NCBI RefSeq assembly: GCF_014904745.1
Contig: NZ_JACZCS010000050.1
Location: 1-64,000, forward strand
From: Oricola nitratireducens
GTDB taxonomy: Bacteria > Pseudomonadota > Alphaproteobacteria > Rhizobiales > Rhizobiaceae
DNA length: 64,000 nt
Reading direction: 5' to 3'
The notes beneath the pieces were generated by a model. It saw nothing but the letters and a program-made list of their open reading frames with translations, was not told the DNA's origin and did no database searches. This document shows, one piece after another, positions 9,709 to 18,410 of the stretch (within the stretch, counting starts at the first letter, position 1; every line of letters starts with the position of its first letter). Position numbers and translations under genes: made by a program.

Positions 9709-11049
9709 ATGGCATCCGCAGCAGAACAGCTTGCAGCAAATCTGAACTTCGGCGCATTCGCGAAGGCCGAAGAACTCAAGAAACGGATATGGTTCACGCT
9801 CGGCGCGTTGCTTGTCTACCGCCTCGGGACCTATATCCCGCTGCCCGGGCTGGACATGAACGCCTTTGCCAACGCGTTTGCCAGCCAGTCGCGCGGTATC
9901 CTGGGCATGTTCAACATGTTCTCCGGCGGTGCGGTCAAGCGCATGGCAATCTTCGCGCTCGGCATCATGCCCTATATTTCCGCCTCGATTGCGATTCAGC
10001 TGATGACGTCGGTGATACCGGCGCTTGAACAGCTGAAGAAGGAAGGCGAGCAGGGGCGCAAAGTCATCAACCAGTATACGCGTTACGGTACCGTTCTTCT
10101 CGCCACGCTGCAGGCCTACGGCATTGCGGTCGGGCTTGAGAGCGCGAACGGGATCGTTGCGGATCCGGGCTGGTTCTTCCGTATTTCTACCGTGGTCACG
10201 CTTGTCGGCGGCACGATGTTCCTGATGTGGCTCGGCGAGCAGATCACCGCGCGCGGTATCGGCAACGGCATCTCGCTGATCATCTTCTCCGGCATTGTCG
10301 CCGGACTTCCGACGGCGATCGCCGGCACGCTCGAACTTGGCCGTACCGGGGCGATCAAATCCGGGGTGATCATCGCGATCATCGTCGTCGCCATCGCGGT
10401 TATCGCGGCGATCGTGTTCGTCGAAAGGGCGCAGCGGCGGCTGTTGATCCAGTATCCGAAGCGCCAGGTCGGTAACAGGATGTTCCAGGGCGACACGTCG
10501 CACTTGCCGTTGAAGCTGAACACGGCCGGCGTCATCCCGCCGATCTTCGCTTCGTCGCTGCTGCTGTTGCCGGCAACGCTGGCGGGTTTCTCGAATTCGA
10601 CGACCTTGCCGGGATGGGCGACAACGATCCTTGCCGCCCTCGGTCACGGTCAGCCGCTCTACATGCTCTTCTATGGCGGCATGATCGTGTTCTTCGCCTT
10701 CTTCTACACGGCGATCGTCTTCAATCCGGAGGACACGGCCGACAATCTGAAGAAGCATTCCGGCTTCATTCCGGGAATCCGTCCGGGGCAACGCACGGCC
10801 GAGTACATTGATTACGTGCTGACCCGGATCACGGTCATCGGTGCCATTTATCTGGTGCTGGTCTGCATGTTACCCGAATTTCTAATAGCGTCGACCGGCG
10901 TGCCGTTCTATCTCGGTGGTACGTCGCTGCTCATTGTCGTGAGCGTGACCCTTGATACTGTCGCGCAAATACAGGGCCATCTGATCGCCCATCAGTATGA
11001 AGGCCTGATCAAGAAATCGAAACTGCGCGGGGGGAAACGCGGACGATGA
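9709..11049 (+). CDS. secY: Protein translocase subunit SecY
   Basis: 446 residues with about ten predicted membrane spans; the N-terminus starts MASAAEQLAANLNFGAFAKA, as in related bacteria. SecY is the channel of the SecYEG translocon. The plug/TM2 region includes LGIMPYISASIAIQL and the C-terminal loop GTSLLIVVSVTLDTVAQIQG before the cytoplasmic tail. GAGAATTCCTCA precedes the start. Its stop overlaps adk by four bases (ATGA). Confidence 0.98.
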   Translation: MASAAEQLAANLNFGAFAKAEELKKRIWFTLGALLVYRLGTYIPLPGLDMNAFANAFASQSRGILGMFNMFSGGAVKRMAIFALGIMPYISASIAIQLMTSVIPALEQLKKEGEQGRKVINQYTRYGTVLLATLQAYGIAVGLESANGIVADPGWFFRISTVVTLVGGTMFLMWLGEQITARGIGNGISLIIFSGIVAGLPTAIAGTLELGRTGAIKSGVIIAIIVVAIAVIAAIVFVERAQRRLLIQYPKRQVGNRMFQGDTSHLPLKLNTAGVIPPIFASSLLLLPATLAGFSNSTTLPGWATTILAALGHGQPLYMLFYGGMIVFFAFFYTAIVFNPEDTADNLKKHSGFIPGIRPGQRTAEYIDYVLTRITVIGAIYLVLVCMLPEFLIASTGVPFYLGGTSLLIVVSVTLDTVAQIQGHLIAHQYEGLIKKSKLRGGKRGR

Positions 11050-11696
11050 GACTTATCCTTCTTGGACCGCCGGGAGCAGGCAAGGGAACACAGGCACAGC
11101 GCTTGGTCGAGAAATACTCGATCCCCCAGCTCTCGACGGGGGACATGTTGCGCGCCGCCGTCAAGGCTGGCACGGAGGTCGGCCAGCGCGCCGAAGCGGT
11201 CATGAATGCGGGCAAGCTCGTCTCCGACGATATCGTCAACGCGATCGTTTCGGAACGCATTGACGAGGCAGACTGTGTGAATGGCTTCATTCTCGACGGC
11301 TATCCGCGCACGCTGGTGCAGGCCGACGCCGTGGAGGCGATGCTGAAAGGCAAGGGGATCGCGCTCGACGTGGTGATCGAACTGCAGGTCAACGACGAAG
11401 TGCTCGTCGACCGGATTTCCGGTCGCTACAGCTGCGCCAGCTGCGGCACGGTCTATCACGATACGTCGAAGAAGCCAGCCAAGGACGGCGTGTGCGACAA
11501 GTGCGGGTCAACCGAATTCAAGCGTCGTTCCGACGATCAGCCGGACAAGGTGTGGACGCGGCTGCAGGCCTATTACAAGGAAACCTCGCCGCTTATCGGC
11601 TATTATTACGCCAAGGGCCTCCTGAAGAACGTGGACGGATTGCAGTCCATCGACGACGTAGCTGCGGACATCGATCGCGTGTTGGAAAAGCTCTGA
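11046..11696 (+). CDS. adk: Adenylate kinase (long form with zinc-type LID)
   Basis: 216 residues. P-loop GPPGAGKGTQ at residues 7-16, NMP-binding LSTGDMLRAA, and DGYPRT. The LID domain holds four cysteines in a CxxC-x(n)-CxxC arrangement (CASC near residue 130 and CDKC near 150), the pattern of zinc-binding adenylate kinases, not the Cys-free E. coli type. Catalyses ATP + AMP to 2 ADP. Coupled to secY by overlap. Confidence 0.97.
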   Translation: MRLILLGPPGAGKGTQAQRLVEKYSIPQLSTGDMLRAAVKAGTEVGQRAEAVMNAGKLVSDDIVNAIVSERIDEADCVNGFILDGYPRTLVQADAVEAMLKGKGIALDVVIELQVNDEVLVDRISGRYSCASCGTVYHDTSKKPAKDGVCDKCGSTEFKRRSDDQPDKVWTRLQAYYKETSPLIGYYYAKGLLKNVDGLQSIDDVAADIDRVLEKL

Positions 11697-11751
11697 TCGA
11701 AGAGCTCGGATGGCTTCGGCAGTATTTACCCGAAAAAGACCTTTCACGCGG

Positions 11752-11780
11752 TTGACACATACCGGACTCGGGACTATAGC
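11752..11780 (+). promoter_or_regulatory. Sigma-70-type promoter of the alpha operon
   Basis: TTGACA at 11752-11757, a 17-base spacer, and TATAGC at 11775-11780. The perfect -35 and ideal spacing make this the clearest housekeeping promoter in the window. Predicted start near 11787 gives a leader of about 133 bases before rpsM, so rpsM-rpsK-rpoA-rplQ can be transcribed independently of the spc genes. Confidence 0.7.
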
Positions 11781-11786
11781 GGCGCA

Positions 11787-11919
11787 TCTTCCTTGAAAGA
11801 ATGGTTGAATGTGCCTTCGTGGCGCGATGCCGCTCGGACGGGAAACCCGCATGGGCCGGCCTCCACCGGACGCGGGTCACCAAGAACCGCCGGACAAACC
11901 GGCATACATGGAGAACAAA
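11787..11919 (+). other. GC-rich rpsM leader, possibly structured
   Basis: Predicted untranslated leader between the promoter and the rpsM ATG. It contains several short complementary GC-rich pieces (for example CGGGAAACCCG and CCGCCGGACAAACCGG). A regulatory leader bound by a ribosomal protein is known for alpha operons in other bacteria; I see no direct match to that structure, so this is only a candidate. Confidence 0.25.
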
Positions 11920-12288
11920 ATGGCACGTATTGCCGGTGTTAACATACCGACAGGCAAGCGCGTAGTGATCGCGCTTCAGTACATTCACGGTATTGGCGCG
12001 AAATTCGCGCAGGAAATCGTCGAGAAAAACAACATTCCCGCAGAGCGTCGCGTTCACGAACTGACCGATGCCGAAGTGATGGGAATTCGCGAAACCATCG
12101 ACCGCGACTACCAGGTCGAGGGCGATCTTCGTCGCGAAGTTTCGATGAACATCAAGCGCCTGATGGACCTCGGCTGCTACCGCGGTCTGCGTCATCGCCG
12201 CAACCTTCCGGTCCGCGGCCAGCGCACGCACACCAATGCGCGTACCCGCAAGGGTCCGGCGAAGGCCATTGCAGGCAAGAAAAAGTAA
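11920..12288 (+). CDS. rpsM: 30S ribosomal protein S13
   Basis: 122 residues from the ATG at 11920 ([20 protein letters not shown]). An in-frame ATG at 11809 would add 37 unrelated residues and lies in the leader, so the shorter form is chosen; TGGAGAACAAA precedes it. S13 contacts P-site tRNA and forms bridges B1a and B1b. The basic tail [19 protein letters not shown] is typical. Confidence 0.97.
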   Translation: MARIAGVNIPTGKRVVIALQYIHGIGAKFAQEIVEKNNIPAERRVHELTDAEVMGIRETIDRDYQVEGDLRREVSMNIKRLMDLGCYRGLRHRRNLPVRGQRTHTNARTRKGPAKAIAGKKK

Positions 12289-12301
12289 TTAAGCAAACGG
12301 T

Positions 12302-12323
12302 GCCGCGCCCTTGGCGCGGCTTT
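12302..12323 (+). terminator. Short hairpin between rpsM and rpsK
   Basis: Perfect 8-bp GC stem (GCCGCGCC / GGCGCGGC) with a 3-base loop, followed by TTT. The short T run suggests attenuation or a processing site rather than an operon end, since rpsK and rpoA follow on the same strand. Confidence 0.4.
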
Positions 12324-12382
12324 CGTTCGCTCCCAGGTGTAGCCGCTGGAACTACGGCGGTGCAGAGATCGAAAGGAATACC

Positions 12383-12772
12383 ATGGCTAAGGATGCCGGC
12401 CGCGTTCGCCGCCGCGAGCGTAAGAACATTTCGTCGGGCGTTGCCCACGTCAATTCGACGTTCAACAACACGATGATCACCATTACCGACGCACAGGGCA
12501 ACACGATTGCCTGGTCGTCGGCAGGCATGCAGGGCTTCAAGGGCTCGCGCAAATCGACGCCGTTCGCCGCACAGGTTGCTGCCGAAGACTGCGCCAAGAA
12601 GGCCCAGGAACACGGTATGCGCTCGCTCGAAGTCGAGGTCTGTGGCCCCGGTTCGGGCCGTGAATCGGCACTGCGCGCACTGCAGGCTGCCGGCTTTACG
12701 ATCACCTCGATCCGTGACGTCACACCGATCCCGCACAACGGGTGCCGGCCGCGCAAGAAACGCCGCGTCTAA
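12383..12772 (+). CDS. rpsK: 30S ribosomal protein S11
   Basis: 129 residues from the ATG at 12383, preceded by GAAAGGAATACC; an upstream in-frame ATG at 12311 lies in the hairpin region and does not match the family. Motifs [18 protein letters not shown] and the C-terminal signature [18 protein letters not shown] are intact. S11 lies on the 30S platform near the E-site mRNA. Confidence 0.97.
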   Translation: MAKDAGRVRRRERKNISSGVAHVNSTFNNTMITITDAQGNTIAWSSAGMQGFKGSRKSTPFAAQVAAEDCAKKAQEHGMRSLEVEVCGPGSGRESALRALQAAGFTITSIRDVTPIPHNGCRPRKKRRV

Positions 12773-12863
12773 CATGCTTTGAGGGCGTCGCCGATCCTGC
12801 GTCGCCCGGTTTCAGGTCTATTGCCACGATTGGATGGTGGCAAGGAAGCTGAGGGAAACTGCC

Positions 12864-13874
12864 GTGATACACAAGAACTGGCAAGAACTGATCAAGCCGA
12901 AGAAGGTCGAGTTCAAGAGCGGAGGCACCAACAAGGTGAACCTCGTCGCCGAACCGCTCGAGCGTGGTTTTGGTCTGACACTCGGAAACGCGCTGCGCCG
13001 CGTGCTGCTGTCGTCGCTTCGCGGCGCGGCTGTCACTGCCGTGCAGATCGATGGCGTCCTGCATGAATTCTCCTCGATTGCGGGTGTGCGCGAAGATGTC
13101 ACCGACATCGTGTTGAACATCAAGGAAATCGCCATCCGGATGGAAGGCGACGGACCGAAGCGCATGGTCGTGCGGAAGCAGGGCCCGGGTGTCGTCACCG
13201 CCGGCGACATCCAAACTGTGGGCGATGTCGAAATCCTGAACCCGGATCACGTGATCTGCACCCTCGACGAGGGTTCCGAGATCCGCATGGAATTCACCGT
13301 CGACAACGGCAAGGGTTATGTGCCGGCCGACCGCAACCGCGCCGAAGACGCGCCGATCGGCCTGATCCCGGTCGACAGCCTGTATTCGCCAGTGCGCAAG
13401 GTCTCCTACAAGGTCGAGAACACCCGCGAGGGACAGGTTCTCGACTACGACAAGCTCACCATGACGATCGAGACCAACGGCGCGGTCACCGGTGAAGATG
13501 CCGTGGCCTTTGCCGCACGCATCCTGCAGGACCAGCTCGGCGTGTTCGTCAACTTCGAAGAGCCGCAGAAGGAAGTCCAGGAAGAACAGGTCCAGGAACT
13601 GGCCTTCAACCCGGCGCTTCTCAAGAAGGTCGACGAACTCGAATTGTCGGTGCGTTCGGCCAACTGCCTGAAGAACGACAACATCGTCTATATCGGCGAC
13701 CTGATCCAGAAGACGGAAGGCGAAATGCTGCGGACCCCGAATTTCGGCCGCAAGTCGCTTAACGAAATCAAGGAAGTTCTGGCGTCCATGGGCCTCCATC
13801 TCGGCATGGAAGTTCCCGCATGGCCGCCGGAGAATATCGAAGACCTCGCAAAGCGTTACGAGGATCACTACTGA
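12864..13874 (+). CDS. rpoA: DNA-directed RNA polymerase subunit alpha
   Basis: 336 residues from a GTG at 12864 (read [17 protein letters not shown], as in related bacteria); an ATG at 12834 is in frame but gives ten extra residues. GAGGGAAAC precedes the GTG. The N-terminal domain dimerises and nucleates polymerase assembly ([20 protein letters not shown], residues about 30-49). The C-terminal domain ([19 protein letters not shown], then [12 protein letters not shown]) binds UP elements and activators. Confidence 0.97.
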   Translation: MIHKNWQELIKPKKVEFKSGGTNKVNLVAEPLERGFGLTLGNALRRVLLSSLRGAAVTAVQIDGVLHEFSSIAGVREDVTDIVLNIKEIAIRMEGDGPKRMVVRKQGPGVVTAGDIQTVGDVEILNPDHVICTLDEGSEIRMEFTVDNGKGYVPADRNRAEDAPIGLIPVDSLYSPVRKVSYKVENTREGQVLDYDKLTMTIETNGAVTGEDAVAFAARILQDQLGVFVNFEEPQKEVQEEQVQELAFNPALLKKVDELELSVRSANCLKNDNIVYIGDLIQKTEGEMLRTPNFGRKSLNEIKEVLASMGLHLGMEVPAWPPENIEDLAKRYEDHY

Positions 13875-13911
13875 TCGCCGGCGAGCCGGCTAACACTCAA
13901 GGAGAAGGCTC

Positions 13912-14340
13912 ATGCGCCACGGAAAATCGGGCCGCAAGCTGAACCGCACTGCCAGCCACCGTAAGGCGATGTTTGCCAACATGGCAGCTTCGCTGATCGA
14001 GCATGAGCAGATTGTGACGACGCTGCCCAAAGCCAAGGAAATACGCCCGATCGTCGAGAAGCTTGTGACTCTCGGCAAGCGGGGCGACCTGCACGCACGC
14101 CGCCAGGCCATCTCGGCTATTCGCGACGAAGCACAGGTTCGCAAGCTGTTCGACACGATCGCGACGCGCTATGCCGACCGCAATGGCGGCTACCTGCGCA
14201 TCATGAAGGCGGGTTTCCGCCACGGCGACAGCGCACCGATGGCCGTAATCGAATTCGTCGACCGCGACGTTGACGCGAGAGGTGCGGGCGACCGCGCGCG
14301 CGTCGAAGCAGAAGAACAAGCTGCCGAAGAAGCAGCTTAA
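13912..14340 (+). CDS. rplQ: 50S ribosomal protein L17
   Basis: 142 residues. [20 protein letters not shown] and the [20 protein letters not shown] signature are typical. The protein ends in an Ala/Glu-rich acidic extension ([11 protein letters not shown]). L17 sits near the tunnel exit. AAGGAGAAGG gives a strong ribosome-binding site. It is the last gene before the strong terminator. Confidence 0.97.
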   Translation: MRHGKSGRKLNRTASHRKAMFANMAASLIEHEQIVTTLPKAKEIRPIVEKLVTLGKRGDLHARRQAISAIRDEAQVRKLFDTIATRYADRNGGYLRIMKAGFRHGDSAPMAVIEFVDRDVDARGAGDRARVEAEEQAAEEAA

Positions 14341-14363
14341 GTCAGGTCCATCAGGACGACCTG

Positions 14364-14392
14364 AAAAGGGGCCTTTTAAGGCCCCTTTTTTT
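14364..14392 (+). terminator. Rho-independent terminator of the ribosomal block
   Basis: Perfect 10-bp stem AAAAGGGGCC / GGCCCCTTTT with a 6-base loop, continuing into a run of seven Ts in total. It lies 23 bases after the rplQ stop and marks the end of the rpsJ-rplQ block. Confidence 0.88.
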
Positions 14393-14437
14393 CGTTATGG
14401 TGCAGCCGAATCCCAGACCTTCCAAGGAGAATGGTTC

Positions 14438-15955
14438 ATGTCTTTTTCCCGGATTTCACGCGTTTTTGTTTTGGCCCTTGTCCTGTTTGGAGCGGCCATA
14501 CCGGCAGGGTTCGCGCAAGATACCGGGAAGTCGCCAGCAAGCCTTCTCGAGGACCTCTTCGGCGGCAAGGGCAAAATCAGGAACGACGGCGACAGTCCAG
14601 GAAATGCGGTAGAACAGGACGGTCGGCGGGTGCCGGTCAGCCGGGGCGAAATGCAGCTGTCGTTTGCGCCTCTCGTCAAGGCGACGGCGCCGGCAGTCGT
14701 CAATGTCTATGCGGCGCGTATCGTCCAACAGCGCCAGTCGCCCTTTTCCGGGGATCCCTTCTTTGAATATTTCTTCGGTCCCGGTTTTGGCGGCCAGTCG
14801 CGGCCGCGCATGGAGCAATCGCTTGGCTCGGGTGTAATCGTTGACCCTTCCGGCCTGATCGTCACGAACAACCACGTGATCGGCAATGCGGACGAGATCA
14901 AGGTCGCGCTGTCGGATGGCGAAGAATTCGAGAGCAAAGTCGTTCTTCGCGACGAGCGGTCCGATCTCGCCGTGCTGCGTATCAACGCGAAACGCGATCT
15001 CAAATATCTGAAGCTTGAGGATTCCGACGCGGTAGAGACCGGCGATCTCGTGCTGGCGATCGGCAATCCGTTCGGCGTCGGCCAGACCGTGACGTCGGGG
15101 ATTGTTTCCGCCGTCGCGCGCAGCCGCATCGGTGTTTCCGATTTCGGGTTCTTCATCCAGACGGATGCAGCCATCAACCCGGGCAACTCCGGCGGTGCGC
15201 TGCTCTCGATGTCGGGACGGCTGATCGGCATCAATTCGGCGATCTTTTCGCGCTCGGGCGGATCGAACGGAATCGGTTTCGCCATTCCGTCGAACATGGT
15301 CCGGGCGGTGATCGACCAGGCACGCGGCGGGGCCGATGCTTTCGAACGGCCCTATCTCGGCGCGACTTTCGATCCGGTCACGCCGGCGATCGCGGAAAGC
15401 CTCGGCATGCAGCGTCCGACTGGCGCTATCGTCAAGGATGTCGAACCGGGAAGCCCGGCCGAAAAGGCCGGAATTCGTCCCGGCGACGTCGTGATGAGCA
15501 TCGACGGGCATGCGATCGAACATCCGGATGCGCTCGACTACCGGCTGGAGACCGCCGGGCCGGGCAAGAAGGTCACGCTTGCGATGCTGTCGCGGGGCCG
15601 CAAGGTCGCGGTCGATATCCTGCTGCAACAGGCGCCCGAGACCGTTCCCGCGCATGAATCGACCATCAGCGGATCGAACCCGCTTTCGGGAGCGAAGGTC
15701 GCCAATATTTCACCGCGCGTTCTCAACCGGCTGAATGTCCATTTTCGTGGAGACGGCGTCATCATCACCGAAATCGAGCGCGGCTCGCCGGCCATGCGCG
15801 TGGGCTTCCTTCCGGGCGACGTGCTGATACGGATCAATGGCCAGGATATCGGCAAGGTGGATGACGTGAAGGCCGTCGCCGAATCCGGCGGCAGATCCTG
15901 GAGTTTCGTCATTAACCGTGGCGGCCGCGTCATTCAACAATATTTCCGGGGCTAG
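14438..15955 (+). CDS. degP: Do-family periplasmic serine endoprotease (DegP/HtrA-like)
   Basis: 505 residues from the ATG at 14438, after AAGGAGAATGG. A signal peptide (hydrophobic residues about 7-22, cut near GFAQ) sends it to the periplasm. Trypsin-like domain with triad His146 (VTNNHVI), Asp176 (SDLAVL) and Ser251 (GNSGGAL), then two PDZ domains (about residues 300-390 and 410-500). It degrades or refolds misfolded envelope proteins. The 505 residues and two PDZ domains match HtrA/DegP/DegQ; which one is uncertain. The following rarA starts 7 bases after its stop. Confidence 0.93.
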   Translation: MSFSRISRVFVLALVLFGAAIPAGFAQDTGKSPASLLEDLFGGKGKIRNDGDSPGNAVEQDGRRVPVSRGEMQLSFAPLVKATAPAVVNVYAARIVQQRQSPFSGDPFFEYFFGPGFGGQSRPRMEQSLGSGVIVDPSGLIVTNNHVIGNADEIKVALSDGEEFESKVVLRDERSDLAVLRINAKRDLKYLKLEDSDAVETGDLVLAIGNPFGVGQTVTSGIVSAVARSRIGVSDFGFFIQTDAAINPGNSGGALLSMSGRLIGINSAIFSRSGGSNGIGFAIPSNMVRAVIDQARGGADAFERPYLGATFDPVTPAIAESLGMQRPTGAIVKDVEPGSPAEKAGIRPGDVVMSIDGHAIEHPDALDYRLETAGPGKKVTLAMLSRGRKVAVDILLQQAPETVPAHESTISGSNPLSGAKVANISPRVLNRLNVHFRGDGVIITEIERGSPAMRVGFLPGDVLIRINGQDIGKVDDVKAVAESGGRSWSFVINRGGRVIQQYFRG

Positions 15956-15962
15956 GTCATAT

Positions 15963-17285
15963 ATGGCTGACCTGTTCGGAGAGCGCGGTTCAGCGCAGCC
16001 CGACACCGCGCACAGGCCGCTTGCGGACAGGCTTCGCCCCAGCCGGTTGGAGGATGTCGTCGGCCAGGATCACCTGACCGGAGCCGACGGGGCGCTGACG
16101 CGCATGATCGCGTCGGGCAGCCTCGGCAATGTGATCTTCTGGGGACCGCCGGGTACCGGCAAGACGACGATCGCCCGTCTTCTGGCCGGGGCGGCGGATC
16201 TGCATTTCGAGCAGATATCGGCTATCTTCAGCGGTGTTGCGGATCTGAAGAAGGTTTTCGAATCGGCACGGATGCGACTGCAGAACGGCAAGCAGACGCT
16301 TCTGTTCGTCGACGAGATCCACCGGTTCAACCGGGCTCAGCAGGATTCCTTTCTACCCGTTGTCGAGGACGGGACGATCCTGCTGGTCGGCGCTACCACC
16401 GAAAATCCGTCTTTCGAACTCAATGCGGCGTTGCTGTCACGGGCCCGGGTGCTGACGCTAAAGCGTCTGGAGGCGGAGCATCTGGAAATACTTCTCGAAC
16501 GCGCCGAGAAACTTACCGGTCAAAAACTTCCGCTGACGGACGAGGCAAGGGGACTTTTAGCTGTGATGGCCGACGGCGACGGACGCGCCGTGCTGACGCT
16601 GGCGGAAGAAGTCTACCGCTCCACCAAGGCCGGCGAAACGCTCGACGCAGAAGGCCTTCGGAGCGTCGTGCAGCGCCGCGCACCGCTCTACGACAAGAGC
16701 CAGGACGGTCACTACAATCTCATCTCGGCACTGCACAAGGCGGTTCGCGGGTCGGATCCCGATGCCGCCCTCTATTATCTCTGCCGGATGTTCGACGCGG
16801 GCGAGGACCCGCTCTATCTTGGGCGCCGGCTCGTGCGCATGGCGAGCGAGGATATCGGGCTCGCTGATCCGCAGGCACTGACAATCGCTCTCGCCGCAAA
16901 GGATGCTTACGATTATCTGGGTTCGCCGGAAGGCGAACTGGCGCTTGCGCAAGCCTGCATCTATCTGGCGACCGCTCCGAAATCCAATGCGGCCTACACC
17001 GCCTACAAATCGGCCATGCGCGCGGCGAAGGAATTCGGTTCGCTGCTGCCGCCCAAACGCATCCTCAACGCGCCGACCAAGCTGATGTCGCAGGAAGGAT
17101 ACGGCACCGGCTATCGCTATGACCATGACGAACCGGACGCGTTTTCCGGACAGGACTATTTTCCCGAAGCCATGGGGCGCAAACGTTTCTATGATCCAGT
17201 CGAAAGAGGGTTCGAGCGCGATCTCCGAAAGCGGCTCGAATATTGGGCCAATTTGCGCCGTGAAAGACAAAACGAGAGTGATTGA
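15963..17285 (+). CDS. rarA: Replication-associated recombination protein A (AAA+ ATPase)
   Basis: 440 residues from the ATG at 15963. Walker A GPPGTGKTTIARLLA (about residues 60-74), Walker B LLFVDEIHRFN, sensor GATTENPSFELN, and the C-terminal MgsA/RarA domain with YDKSQDGHYNLISALHKAVRGSD. RarA is a clamp-loader-like ATPase acting at stalled replication forks with RecA and SSB. The start lies 7 bases after the protease stop and the two could be cotranscribed. Confidence 0.96.
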   Translation: MADLFGERGSAQPDTAHRPLADRLRPSRLEDVVGQDHLTGADGALTRMIASGSLGNVIFWGPPGTGKTTIARLLAGAADLHFEQISAIFSGVADLKKVFESARMRLQNGKQTLLFVDEIHRFNRAQQDSFLPVVEDGTILLVGATTENPSFELNAALLSRARVLTLKRLEAEHLEILLERAEKLTGQKLPLTDEARGLLAVMADGDGRAVLTLAEEVYRSTKAGETLDAEGLRSVVQRRAPLYDKSQDGHYNLISALHKAVRGSDPDAALYYLCRMFDAGEDPLYLGRRLVRMASEDIGLADPQALTIALAAKDAYDYLGSPEGELALAQACIYLATAPKSNAAYTAYKSAMRAAKEFGSLLPPKRILNAPTKLMSQEGYGTGYRYDHDEPDAFSGQDYFPEAMGRKRFYDPVERGFERDLRKRLEYWANLRRERQNESD

Positions 17286-17403
17286 ATCGTTCTTGGAAAC
17301 ACTTGGCAACCATCACCGGAAAGAATTAGCCGACAGACGAAATTGACCGGTATCAAGGCGGCACCGGCCGCAAGATTGCACTTTGCGCCGAACGGAGGAC
17401 GAC

Positions 17404-17958
17404 ATGCGCATTCTCATTGCTTACGCCACCATCGAAGGCCAAACCCGCAAGATTGTCCAGCACATGCGGTCGTTGCTGGAGGATGACGGCCATTCCATCC
17501 AGCTGGCGGATGCAATCAGCGGCGATGACGTTCCAAAGGCGGATGATTTCGACGCGGTGATCATCGCGGCTCCGGTTCATGTCGGCGCATTTCCGGCGCC
17601 GTTGCGCCGTTTCGTCAAGGCGCACGCCGAGACGCTGATGGCAAGGCCCGGGGCCTTCGTTTCGGTGTCGCTGTCCGCGGCATCCTCGGACAAGTCAGAG
17701 GTGGAGGAGATCGCCGATATCGTCGAGAAGTTCAGCAAGGAAACCGGCTGGTGGCCCGTATCCATACATCACGCGGCTGGCGCGCTGAAATACACGGAGT
17801 ACGATTTCTTCCGGCGCTGGATGCTGAAACGCATCGCGGAGAAGGAAGGCGGGCCTGTCGATACGAGCCTCGACCACGAATTCACCGACTGGGTGGCACT
17901 CGACGCCTTCGTTCGCACCTTCGTCAAAGAGGCGCCGGGCGTCGCCGGAAAAATCTGA
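17404..17958 (+). CDS. HemG-like flavodoxin-domain protein (possible protoporphyrinogen oxidase)
   Basis: 184 residues from the ATG at 17404, which follows CGGAGGAC. Flavodoxin fold: FMN phosphate loop ILIAYATIEGQTRKI near residues 2-16, then VIIAAPVHVGAFPAPLRRFV. The family includes HemG, which oxidises protoporphyrinogen IX with menaquinone or ubiquinone in haem synthesis; the middle HHAAGALKYTEYDFFRRWMLKRIAEKEGG segment matches the HemG type. Specific activity is inferred. No other haem gene is nearby. Confidence 0.7.
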   Translation: MRILIAYATIEGQTRKIVQHMRSLLEDDGHSIQLADAISGDDVPKADDFDAVIIAAPVHVGAFPAPLRRFVKAHAETLMARPGAFVSVSLSAASSDKSEVEEIADIVEKFSKETGWWPVSIHHAAGALKYTEYDFFRRWMLKRIAEKEGGPVDTSLDHEFTDWVALDAFVRTFVKEAPGVAGKI

Positions 17959-18011
17959 CGATCCTCAATCCGGGGCTTTCGAACCGCGGAGGCATGGAGT
18001 AGGAGGACTCC

Positions 18012-18389
18012 ATGTCTCATATCCTCCTTGTAGCCCTTGGCGGCGGCCTTGGCGCGTCAGCCCGTTATCTCACCAACCTCGCTGCATTGCGGGTCGCTGG
18101 CCCGCATTTTCCGTGGGGGACGATCCTGGTCAACATCATCGGCTCCTTCGCCATGGGCGTCCTGATCGAGACGCTGACCCGGCGTACCGGCACGAGCATG
18201 GAGGTGCGCAGCTTTCTTGCCACCGGGTTTCTCGGCGGGTTCACCACGTTCTCGGCATTCTCGCTTGATTTCGCCCTGATGTGGGAGCGCGGCGATCAAT
18301 GGATCGGCGCCTTGTATCTGAGTGCCAGTGTGGTGCTGTCCATCCTCGCGCTTTTCGCCGGACTCTCCCTGGTGCGAGCGATATCCTGA
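18012..18389 (+). CDS. crcB: Fluoride efflux channel CrcB (Fluc)
   Basis: 125 residues with four predicted membrane spans. Motifs: GGGLGASARYLTNL near the N-terminus, GTILVNIIGSFAMG (about 37-50) and the GFLGGFTTFSAFS motif (about 74-86) with the polar track Asn, Phe and Ser/Thr residues. Works as a dual-topology dimer that exports fluoride. I looked for a fluoride riboswitch in the 53-base upstream gap and saw none. GGAGTAGGAGG ribosome-binding site precedes it. Confidence 0.95.
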   Translation: MSHILLVALGGGLGASARYLTNLAALRVAGPHFPWGTILVNIIGSFAMGVLIETLTRRTGTSMEVRSFLATGFLGGFTTFSAFSLDFALMWERGDQWIGALYLSASVVLSILALFAGLSLVRAIS

Positions 18390-18410
18390 AAAACCAACCG
18401 GGTGTCGAAG

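Noticed and set aside
17959..18011. Fluoride riboswitch before crcB
   Set aside because: The gap is only 53 bases and lacks the conserved riboswitch core; the sequence is instead a plain GGAGG-rich ribosome-binding region.
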